The translations under genes were made by a program, and so were the position numbers. The notes under the pieces were generated by a model. That model was not told where the DNA came from. It did no database searches and saw only the letters and a program-made list of their open reading frames with translations. A DNA stretch of 6,437 bases from an uncultured Gammaproteobacteria bacterium (GTDB lineage: Bacteria; Pseudomonadota; Gammaproteobacteria; UBA9214). Positions 1 to 5,988 of the stretch are shown here, one piece after another (position 1 is the stretch's first letter; each line of letters starts with the position of its first letter). The DNA lies in assembly GCA_905480305.1 (NCBI GenBank), contig CAJQPV010000266.1:1-6437 (forward strand), written 5' to 3'.

Positions 1-2180
1 AGGAACAGATGCACGAGCGCGAACAGGCAGAAGAACGATCACGCAGTTCCGAACAGCGCATGAGCGCGATCTTTGACAGCATGCAGGACACCATTTATCA
101 AACCGATGTCAGCGGCTGCGTACTTTGGACAACACCATCAATCAATCTGCTTCTCGGTTATGAGGCACACGATATTGTTGATAACAATATCAAGAATTAC
201 TATGTCTGCGACAGCGATCATGACAACCTGAAACATGCACTTGACGCTAATTACGGCCGCCAGCAACATTTTGAAACACGACTGCGCCACAGTGACGGCT
301 CTGAAATATGGATTTCCGAAAACTCACATTATAAATACAATGACCGTGGCGAGGTGATTGGTATCGAGGGCACTATTCGTGACATCACAGCACTCAAGCA
401 GGCCAAGGAAGCATTGCATCAGGAGAAAGAACGCGCACAGGTGACACTAGGATCTATCGGAGATGGCGTTATTACCACGGATCTGTGTGGAGATATTGAA
501 TATATGAATTCCGTTGCCGAGCAATCAACCGGCTGGAAGCTCGAAGATGCCAGGGGCAAGCCGATACCCAAGGTGTTCAAGGTTGTTGATGAGAAAACTC
601 TCGAGCCACCGCCTGACCCGGCAGAGTTGTGCCTGCAACAGGGAAAAAGTACCATGCTTGCCGGCAATTTGCTCTTGATTCACCGCTACAGAAATCAGCG
701 CCTGTCCGTGGAGGTCAATGCATCGCCGATTCGCGATTCAAATTCTGACATATCAGGTGTTGTTCTGGTTTTTCATGACGTAACCGAACTGCGCGGACTC
801 GCAAAAAAGATGTCCTACCAGGCAACGCACGACTCACTTACCGGTCTTATCAACCGGCGTGAGTTTGAAACCCGTATCAAACTGGCGATTGACAGTGTAC
901 GCAACGAAGATGTCCATCACGCGCTGTGCTATCTGGATCTGGATAACTTCAAGGTTGTAAATGATACCAGCGGCCACATTGCCGGCGATGAACTGCTAAA
1001 ACAACTGACCGTAAAACTGCGGATGGAGTTGCGCGAAGCAGACACACTGGCTCGACTGGGAGGTGATGAATTCGGCATCCTGCTTGAAGGATGCCCCATT
1101 GAAAAAGCACAACATATTGCCGAAACCATTCGCCAGATTGTGGAAGACTTTCGCTATGTATGGGATAACACGTCTTTCAGGATTGGCGTCAGTATCGGAC
1201 TCGTCCCGGTCACCAGCGAAAGTGGCACGCTTAGCGATGTTCTAAGTGCTGCAGATTCTGCCTGCTATGTCGCAAAAGACCAGGGAAGAAACCGCATACA
1301 CATCTACGAGCCAAACGATGAAGCCGTACTAATGCAACATGGCCAGATGCAATGGGTGCAACGCATTCAGGATGTTCTTGATCAGAATCGCTTCAGACTG
1401 TTTTTTCAGCCGATCGCCAAGCTGTCTCTCAAACCGGGAGAGCACAGCACGATACATGGTGAAGTACTGATTCGCATGCTCGACGACAGTAACAAGATAG
1501 TCGGCCCCGGATCTTTCATTCCGGCCGCTGAACGCTACCAGGTCATGCCCGCCATTGATCGCTGGGTAGTTTCCAACACATTTCATATGCTGATTCAAAA
1601 CGATGCCCACAAATACGGGCGTGTCAGTTCCTGCTGCATTAATCTTTCTGGCCAGTCGCTTTCAGACGAGCGCTTCATGGATTTTCTTGTAGAAAAAATA
1701 AAAAGCAGCGGTGTGTCTCCTGAAATACTGGTATTTGAAATCACCGAGACCGCTGTTATCGCCAACCTCTGCAACGCCTCGAAACTGATTTCGACACTTC
1801 GCGAAATGGGGTGTAGATTTGCGCTGGATGATTTTGGCGTTGGCCTGAGCTCTTTCGGCTATCTGAAGAACCTGCCAGTTGACTACCTGAAACTTGACGG
1901 CTGCTTCGTAAAGAACATGGTCAGGGACAATATCGATCACGCCATGGTAAAAGCGATCAACCAGATCGGCCACACCATGAATATAAAGACTATTGCTGAA
2001 TTTGTTGAAGACGAGGAAACGCTGGCTGCGGTTCGAGAGGTTGGTGTTGACTATGCACAGGGCTATTTCATAGCCAGACCTGCACCGATTGAAATCGGCC
2101 TCAACAGTGAACCGGTCGACTTCCGCATTGAAGAGGCGTCAGACGAACCGCCGCTGAAGTCTGTTGTTAGCAGAAACTAG
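1..2180 (+). CDS. PAS-PAS-GGDEF-EAL cyclic-di-GMP signalling protein, 5' end probably outside the window
   Basis: This is a cytoplasmic (or cytoplasm-facing) enzyme that makes and/or breaks down cyclic di-GMP. Residues are counted from the Met at base 9. Charged helix 1-18 precedes PAS 1 (about 19-128). A second helix (129-145) leads to PAS 2 (about 146-260), GGDEF (about 270-433) and EAL (about 455-695). The GGDEF motif is intact at 351-355, and an RxxD product-inhibition site (R342-D345) lies five residues before it. The EAL motif reads EVL (485-487), a common variant. All residues that RocR-type phosphodiesterases use are present: E485, N545, E577, D607, D608, K628, E664 and Q684, plus loop-6 E580. 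Both activities are therefore plausible; which dominates cannot be read from sequence. The frame is open to the left edge (GAA CAG before the Met), and the helix looks like a linker from an upstream sensor, so I treat it as partial. An AGGA at 1-4 leaves a start at base 9 possible. The stop overlaps tatC. Confidence 0.93.
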   Translation, partial: EQMHEREQAEERSRSSEQRMSAIFDSMQDTIYQTDVSGCVLWTTPSINLLLGYEAHDIVDNNIKNYYVCDSDHDNLKHALDANYGRQQHFETRLRHSDGSEIWISENSHYKYNDRGEVIGIEGTIRDITALKQAKEALHQEKERAQVTLGSIGDGVITTDLCGDIEYMNSVAEQSTGWKLEDARGKPIPKVFKVVDEKTLEPPPDPAELCLQQGKSTMLAGNLLLIHRYRNQRLSVEVNASPIRDSNSDISGVVLVFHDVTELRGLAKKMSYQATHDSLTGLINRREFETRIKLAIDSVRNEDVHHALCYLDLDNFKVVNDTSGHIAGDELLKQLTVKLRMELREADTLARLGGDEFGILLEGCPIEKAQHIAETIRQIVEDFRYVWDNTSFRIGVSIGLVPVTSESGTLSDVLSAADSACYVAKDQGRNRIHIYEPNDEAVLMQHGQMQWVQRIQDVLDQNRFRLFFQPIAKLSLKPGEHSTIHGEVLIRMLDDSNKIVGPGSFIPAAERYQVMPAIDRWVVSNTFHMLIQNDAHKYGRVSSCCINLSGQSLSDERFMDFLVEKIKSSGVSPEILVFEITETAVIANLCNASKLISTLREMGCRFALDDFGVGLSSFGYLKNLPVDYLKLDGCFVKNMVRDNIDHAMVKAINQIGHTMNIKTIAEFVEDEETLAAVREVGVDYAQGYFIARPAPIEIGLNSEPVDFRIEEASDEPPLKSVVSRN

Positions 2181-3043
2181 CGGCCTTCAGGTTTGTCTTC
2201 TTCTTCGACACGGTCAAGCTCTGCCTCCATTTCCGCATCACTCATTGGCATGTAATCAGGCGACACAGCTTCAGGCTGTGCATTCTCCCTGGTCCTGACA
2301 AACCAGCCTGAAAAGTACAGCCCCAGCTCAAACAATAGCCATACCGGTACCGCAAGCAATGTCTGCGATATCACATCCGGCGGAGTCAATAACATGCCAA
2401 GAACGAACGCGCCAACAATTACATAAGGACGCTTTTCACGTAATGACTTCTGTGTAGTCATGCCCGTCATGACCAGCAATACCGTGACAACCGGCACCTC
2501 GAATGCCGCACCAAATGCAAAAAACAACGTCAGCACAAAATCCAGGTAACGACTGATATCCGTCATCACCGATACTCCCTCCGGGGCTGCCGCTGTAAAA
2601 AAAGCAAACACCAGCGGAAAAACCACAAAGTAGGCAAATGCTGCTCCGGCATAGAACAGTAAAGTACTTGATACCAGCAACGGCACCACCAGCCGACGTT
2701 CATGCCGGTACAGGCCTGGCGCAACAAATGACCATAACTGGTACAGCACATAGGGAATGGCAATAAATAACGCCAGAAACAGGGTCAGTTTGAAGGGAAT
2801 CAGAAACGGCGATGCGACTTCGATAGCAATCATGCTGCCGTCTTCAGGCATATGTGCCAGTAACGGGCCGGACAACATCGAAAACAGGGTACTTGAGAAA
2901 GGCACCAGCATCACGAACAGCACTGCCACAACCAGCACCATCCGCAACAGGCGATCACGCAATTCAATCAGGTGAAAAAGCAGCGGCTGCTCGTTTTCAT
3001 CCAGATCCGGCACATCCTGATCCTGGTTATTCTGATTTTTCAT
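2177..3043 (-). CDS. tatC: Sec-independent protein translocase subunit TatC
   Basis: TatC is the multispanning inner-membrane core of the twin-arginine translocase. With TatB it binds RR signal peptides of folded substrates and recruits TatA. Counting from the ATG at 3043 (288 aa), the family signature HLIELRDRL is at 24-32, followed by six hydrophobic segments near 35-55, 82-104, 120-142, 167-193, 207-220 and 227-249. Known functional positions are kept: Glu in YRHER (E115), Glu in FEVP (E182), and LTPPD (D223). After the last membrane segment comes an acidic tail of about 35 residues, making the protein longer than E. coli TatC. The start is ambiguous. A GTG at 3049 would add two residues, and neither start has a convincing Shine-Dalgarno. 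I prefer the ATG. Either start lies inside the end of tatB (17 or 23 bases of overlap), which suggests translational coupling. The stop shares CTAG with the convergent GGDEF-EAL gene. Confidence 0.96.
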   Translation of the reverse strand: MKNQNNQDQDVPDLDENEQPLLFHLIELRDRLLRMVLVVAVLFVMLVPFSSTLFSMLSGPLLAHMPEDGSMIAIEVASPFLIPFKLTLFLALFIAIPYVLYQLWSFVAPGLYRHERRLVVPLLVSSTLLFYAGAAFAYFVVFPLVFAFFTAAAPEGVSVMTDISRYLDFVLTLFFAFGAAFEVPVVTVLLVMTGMTTQKSLREKRPYVIVGAFVLGMLLTPPDVISQTLLAVPVWLLFELGLYFSGWFVRTRENAQPEAVSPDYMPMSDAEMEAELDRVEEEDKPEGR

Positions 3044-3365
3044 CCGCACCGGAATCGGATGGACGTGCGACTGGCTGTTTTATTATAGTCCCCGCAGAGC
3101 GCTCACCGGCCTGCAAGGGATTACCGGTCACCGTGTCTACCAACTCTTCAAGCTCTGGTGAAGATGCCTGTTTCTGGAGTACTTTCTTGAGTTCTTCTGT
3201 GGCCAGTTCCTTGTCTATATCAGCCTTCACCGTGGAAACAAATCCACGCAATTTGCCAACCCACAACCCTGCTGTACGCGCAATACGCGGCAAGCGTTCT
3301 GGCCCCACCACCAGTAGCGTGATGACCATGATAAAAACAATTTCCGTAAAACCGATATCGAACAT
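3027..3365 (-). CDS. tatB: Sec-independent protein translocase subunit TatB
   Basis: TatB is the single-span membrane subunit that pairs with TatC to form the signal-peptide receptor of the Tat system. The 112-residue protein starts MFDIGFTEIVFI and keeps the polar Glu at position 8. A hydrophobic span covers about 6-20, and the hinge VGPERLP is at 20-26. An amphipathic helix of about 27-50 follows, then a polar, probably disordered tail. The GP hinge and the initial MFDIGF separate it from TatA. It is shorter than the E. coli protein (about 170 aa), the difference being in the poorly conserved tail. The ATG start is preceded by a modest AGG seven bases upstream. The gap to tatA is 37 bases, and the 3' end overlaps the start of tatC. 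Confidence 0.96.
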   Translation of the reverse strand: MFDIGFTEIVFIMVITLLVVGPERLPRIARTAGLWVGKLRGFVSTVKADIDKELATEELKKVLQKQASSPELEELVDTVTGNPLQAGERSAGTIIKQPVARPSDSGADEKSE

Positions 3366-3402
3366 AATCGTGCCTGCGAAATGCTGATTACAGGATTTTC
3401 AG

Positions 3403-3630
3403 TCAGACCTTGTCCTTGTCATGCCGCGTAACTTCGGCATCGATAACATTACCGCCGTCCTGGTCCTCAAGGCTCTTGTCGCTTGTTTCTTCTTCACCTT
3501 CGCGCATCGATTGCTTAAAACCCTTGATCGCACCGCCAAGATCAGAGCCAACATTTTTCAGGCGCTTGGCGCCAAACAACACCAGCACAATGGCCAGAAT
3601 AATCAATAATTGCCAAATACTAATACCCAT
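3403..3630 (-). CDS. tatA: Sec-independent protein translocase subunit TatA
   Basis: TatA is the small membrane subunit that oligomerises at the TatBC-substrate complex to let folded proteins cross the inner membrane. The 75-residue product begins [10 protein letters not shown], very like E. coli TatA. It has one hydrophobic span (about 4-19), the LFGAKRLK hinge (18-25) with the conserved Phe-Gly, and an amphipathic helix (about 26-43) containing [13 protein letters not shown] short charged tail follows. The ATG has a good Shine-Dalgarno (GGAG, seven bases upstream). A 7-bp inverted repeat lies directly upstream of that site. It is the first gene of tatABC and the first after hisE, 48 bases away, the widest gap in the - strand run. 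Confidence 0.97.
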   Translation of the reverse strand: MGISIWQLLIILAIVLVLFGAKRLKNVGSDLGGAIKGFKQSMREGEEETSDKSLEDQDGGNVIDAEVTRHDKDKV

Positions 3631-3642
3631 GATTTTTCTCCA

Positions 3643-3660
3643 GCTGTGTCACTACACAGC
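3643..3660 (-). other. Perfect 7-bp inverted repeat just upstream of the tatA ribosome binding site
   Basis: Read in the direction of transcription, the arms are GCTGTGT and ACACAGC with a four-base AGTG loop. The hairpin ends one base before TGGAG, which holds the tatA Shine-Dalgarno. No T-run follows, so it does not look like an intrinsic terminator. A structured leader that affects tatA translation or marks an mRNA processing or stability boundary between the his and tat parts is possible, but this is inference. A 7-bp repeat can also occur by chance. Confidence 0.4.
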
Positions 3661-3678
3661 ATATAGCTATAAGGTAAC

Positions 3679-3993
3679 CTATTTGCGCGCAGCTTTCTCT
3701 GCCAGTCCCGACAGCCCAAAACGCCGCTCCAGCTCCGCGAGTACATCTCCAGGTCCAAGACCTCGCGCAGACAACATCACCAGCGTATGAAACCAAAGGT
3801 CTGCAGTCTCATAAACCAGTTGCGCGTCATCATCCTCTTTGGCGGCTACGATCATTTCTGTCGCCTCCTCACCTATTTTTTTGAGAATGGTATTCATGCC
3901 CTTGTCAAACAAACTCGCCACATAGGACGCGTCAGCGGCTGCCACCTTGCGTGCCTCTATAACCCCGGCCAGTTTTTCCAATGTATCACTCAA
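3679..3993 (-). CDS. hisE: Phosphoribosyl-ATP pyrophosphohydrolase HisE
   Basis: HisE converts phosphoribosyl-ATP to phosphoribosyl-AMP and pyrophosphate, the second step of histidine synthesis, in the cytoplasm. The 104-residue all-alpha protein shows the MazG-like metal-binding pattern of the family. EATE (43-46) is followed by ETAD (62-65), within the characteristic [11 protein letters not shown] and YETADLWFH segments. Length is normal for a stand-alone HisE. The start codon is TTG. An in-frame TAA lies at 4000-4002, only two codons upstream, and the next in-frame ATG is codon 33, inside the conserved core. TTG is therefore the best start, supported by an AGGTAA eight bases or so upstream. 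HisE is separate from HisI (32-base gap), unlike the fused enterobacterial HisIE. Confidence 0.95.
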   Translation of the reverse strand: MSDTLEKLAGVIEARKVAAADASYVASLFDKGMNTILKKIGEEATEMIVAAKEDDDAQLVYETADLWFHTLVMLSARGLGPGDVLAELERRFGLSGLAEKAARK

Positions 3994-3999
3994 ATTTAC

Positions 4000-4005
4000 T
4001 TACCT
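4000..4005 (-). promoter_or_regulatory. Ribosome binding site supporting the TTG start of hisE
   Basis: On the - strand this reads AGGTAA. The AGGT core lies eight bases before the TTG at 3993. Its last three bases form the in-frame TAA that closes the frame upstream, which fixes the start. The same AGGTAA hexamer, six bases from the ATG, precedes hisI (4428-4433). Confidence 0.6.
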
Positions 4006-4025
4006 GCAATTCCCGTCACTGCACA

Positions 4026-4421
4026 TCAACGTTTGCCATAAATCGACGCCGGGTCTTTCAACACCGGTTCAACCGTCACCCAGCGCTGTTCTTCAAGGCG
4101 CTGGTAAAAACAACTGCGCCTGCCAGTATGGCAGGCAATGCCGCCACTTTGTTGCACCTGCAGTACCACGACATCGTTGTCACAATCGAGGCGGATCTCG
4201 CTAACCTTTTGCTGGTGACCCGACTCTTCGCCCTTGTGCCAGAGTTTTTTTCTGGATCGTGACCAGTACACCGCCAGGCCTTGCCGCGCAGTCAGGCCCA
4301 GGGCTTCACGATTCATCCACGCCATCATCAGGATTCTGCCGTCAGCTGCATCCTGTGCAATGGCCGGCACCAGGCCGTCATCGTCCCAGCTGACCTCATC
4401 CAGCCACGCATCACCCTGCAT
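4026..4421 (-). CDS. hisI: Phosphoribosyl-AMP cyclohydrolase HisI
   Basis: HisI opens the adenine ring of phosphoribosyl-AMP to give ProFAR, the third step of histidine synthesis. The 131-residue protein has the full family signature: MMAWMN (32-37), [14 protein letters not shown] (52-65), SGHQQ (67-71), then DCDND (79-83). The three zinc-ligand cysteines are C80, C97 and C104, and D79, D81 and D83 match the metal-binding aspartates. It is a stand-alone HisI with no HisE domain fused; hisE is the next gene. The ATG is preceded by AGGTAA six bases upstream. The gap to hisF is 34 bases and contains a short direct repeat (CTGAC twice) but no convincing terminator or promoter. Confidence 0.97.
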   Translation of the reverse strand: MQGDAWLDEVSWDDDGLVPAIAQDAADGRILMMAWMNREALGLTARQGLAVYWSRSRKKLWHKGEESGHQQKVSEIRLDCDNDVVVLQVQQSGGIACHTGRRSCFYQRLEEQRWVTVEPVLKDPASIYGKR

Positions 4422-4455
4422 TGGTCGTTACCTGACTATGTCTGACAGTAAACAA

Positions 4456-5229
4456 CTATAACCTTACCTCAATACCACAGTCTGCCATATGCTGTTTTGC
4501 CTGTCCGACAGTGTATTCAGCAAAATGAAAGATACTGGCGGCCAGCACGGCATCCGCCTTGCCTTCGGTAACTCCATCAGCCAGATGCTGAAGATTGCCG
4601 ACACCGCCAGAGGCAATAACCGGCACATCGACTGCCTCACTGACAGTACGTGTCAGTGCCAGGTCAAACCCGTCCCGTGTGCCATCGCGATCCATACTGG
4701 TCAGCAGAATCTCCCCGGCACCGTATTCCGTCATGCGCTGCGCCCATTCAATCGCATCAATACCGGTAGGCTTGCGTCCACCGTGTGTGAATATCTCCCA
4801 GCGCTGCCGTTCTCCTGGCTTGCTTACCTGCTTTGCATCAATAGCCACCACTATACACTGCGAACCAAAGCGTTCTGCTGCCTCTTTCACAAACTCGGGG
4901 TTGAATACGGCAGCGGTATTAATAGCCACCTTGTCTGCACCGGCATTTAACATGCGGCGTATATCCGCAACTTCACGGATACCACCACCGACCGTCAGCG
5001 GAATAAAAACCTCGCCCGCGACCTTCTCTACAACATGAACCATGGTGTCGCGCTGGTCAGAGCTCGCCGTTATATCAAGAAAGGTCAATTCATCTGCACC
5101 TTCCTTGTCATAGCGTCTTGCAATCTCTACCGGGTCACCGGCATCACGAATATCGACAAACTGAACACCTTTGACAACACGACCGGCATCAACATCAAGA
5201 CAGGGAATTATTCGCTTGGCAAGACCCAT
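4456..5229 (-). CDS. hisF: Imidazole glycerol phosphate synthase cyclase subunit HisF
   Basis: HisF is the cyclase half of imidazole glycerol phosphate synthase. It uses ammonia, normally delivered by HisH, to turn PRFAR into imidazole glycerol phosphate and AICAR. The 257-residue (beta-alpha)8 barrel begins [13 protein letters not shown]. The catalytic aspartates are D12 and D131 (D11 and D130 in the Thermotoga enzyme). Phosphate-binding glycines are at 82-84 and in ASGG (207-210). The four ammonia-gate residues at the barrel base are all conserved: R6, E47, K100 and E168. D99, which contacts HisH, is also kept. The channel thus looks built for a HisH partner, notable because the neighbouring HisH lacks its cysteine nucleophile. 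The start lies six bases after the hisA stop. Confidence 0.98.
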   Translation of the reverse strand: MGLAKRIIPCLDVDAGRVVKGVQFVDIRDAGDPVEIARRYDKEGADELTFLDITASSDQRDTMVHVVEKVAGEVFIPLTVGGGIREVADIRRMLNAGADKVAINTAAVFNPEFVKEAAERFGSQCIVVAIDAKQVSKPGERQRWEIFTHGGRKPTGIDAIEWAQRMTEYGAGEILLTSMDRDGTRDGFDLALTRTVSEAVDVPVIASGGVGNLQHLADGVTEGKADAVLAASIFHFAEYTVGQAKQHMADCGIEVRL

Positions 5230-5231
5230 AA

Positions 5232-5237
5232 CTTCCT
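5232..5237 (-). promoter_or_regulatory. hisF ribosome binding site overlapping the hisA stop codon
   Basis: On the - strand the sequence TAGGAAGTTATG contains the hisA stop (TAG), the Shine-Dalgarno AGGAAG and the hisF ATG. Two bases of the stop are part of the ribosome binding site. Ribosomes ending hisA would sit on the hisF initiation region, so translational coupling of the two barrel enzymes is likely (inference). Confidence 0.6.
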
Positions 5238-5985
5238 AACCTGCCGCCGACCCGCACAGACTGTCCGCAAGCTGCTGCGCTTCCGCCAGGTCAAGCGTGC
5301 CTTCGTAGATGGCCCGACCGGTAATAGCACCCATGATTCCCTCATCAGCCACACTACACAATGTCTGGATATCATCCATATTGGTGATGCCACCGGAAGC
5401 AATCACCGGTATGCGAATCGCCCGCGCCAGCTCAACGGTTGACTCAATATTGACACCGCTCATCATACCGTCACGTCCTATATCGGTGAAAACAATTGCT
5501 TCCACGCCATCATTTTCAAAACGTTGCGCCATGTCGATCACCGGGTGATGCGACAATTTAGACCAGCCATCAATCGCAACCTTGCCATCCTTCGCATCCA
5601 GCCCAACGATAATATGCCCGGGGAACTCCGCACACAGGTCATTAACAAAATGTGGCGCACTCACCGCCGCGGTGCCAATAATGGTGAACTGTACACCGGC
5701 ATCCAGATAGGCCTGTACTGTTTCCTCGTCACGTATACCACCACCTACCTGAATAGGCAGATCCGGGAAGGCGCCTGCGACCGCACGGATAGCTGCTGCA
5801 TTTACCGGCTTGCCGGCAAACGCACCATTCAGGTCAACCATATGCAAGCGCCGCGCACCGGCTTCAACCCAGCGCTCAGCCACTGCGACCGGGTCATCAC
5901 CAAAGACAGTCTCGTCTTCCATTCGACCCTGGCGCAGACGTACACATTTCCCGTCTTTCAGGTCAATCGCGGGTATTAGCAACAT
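5236..5985 (-). CDS. hisA: ProFAR isomerase HisA
   Basis: HisA catalyses the Amadori rearrangement of ProFAR to PRFAR, the substrate of HisF. The 249-residue (beta-alpha)8 barrel begins [20 protein letters not shown]. It carries the catalytic pair D8 and D130 (the latter in VGLDAKDG). Phosphate-binding glycines lie in QVGGGIRD (79-86) and IASGGI (195-200), and FTDIGRDG is at 166-173. Length is normal for HisA. It is distinguished from the paralogous HisF by its N terminus and the IDGW segment (138-141). The ATG is preceded by GGAGAG (5995-6000), which lies inside the end of hisH, nine bases from the start. The gap to hisH is only three bases. Confidence 0.98.
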   Translation of the reverse strand: MLLIPAIDLKDGKCVRLRQGRMEDETVFGDDPVAVAERWVEAGARRLHMVDLNGAFAGKPVNAAAIRAVAGAFPDLPIQVGGGIRDEETVQAYLDAGVQFTIIGTAAVSAPHFVNDLCAEFPGHIIVGLDAKDGKVAIDGWSKLSHHPVIDMAQRFENDGVEAIVFTDIGRDGMMSGVNIESTVELARAIRIPVIASGGITNMDDIQTLCSVADEGIMGAITGRAIYEGTLDLAEAQQLADSLCGSAAG

Positions 5986-5988
5986 GTA

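Noticed and set aside
9..11. ATG at base 9, with AGGA at 1-4, as the true start of the GGDEF-EAL gene.
   Set aside because: Not excluded, but the frame is open to the window edge, the spacing is short, and the charged helix reads like a linker from an upstream sensor; treated as internal.
485..487. EVL instead of EAL in the GGDEF-EAL protein, considered as a degenerate phosphodiesterase (positions are residues; bases about 1461-1469).
   Set aside because: The essential Glu is kept, EVL and similar variants are common in active enzymes, and all other catalytic residues are present.
2154..2190. Inverted repeat CTGAAG / CTTCAG spanning both convergent stop codons, followed on the + strand by a T-rich stretch (GTTTGTCTTCTTCTTC).
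   Set aside because: The stem is only 6 bp with a 25-base loop, and the T-rich stretch is interrupted and codes for the acidic TatC tail. This is too weak to call a terminator.
2854..3387. Open frame of 177 codons on the + strand opposite tatC and tatB.
   Set aside because: It lies wholly antisense to well-supported tat genes, has low-complexity Ser/Pro/Thr-rich composition and no recognisable family; it is a shadow frame.
3661..3700. Possible tatA promoter with a TATA-like -10 (TATAGC or TATATG).
   Set aside because: No acceptable -35 hexamer lies at the right spacing; the A/T-rich palindromic bases alone do not support a promoter call.
4489..5038. Two + strand open frames of about 150 codons opposite hisF.
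   Set aside because: Both are antisense to a complete, highly conserved hisF and show no recognisable domain.
5524..5979. Open frame of 151 codons on the + strand opposite hisA.
   Set aside because: It is antisense to an intact hisA and has no family resemblance or convincing start context.
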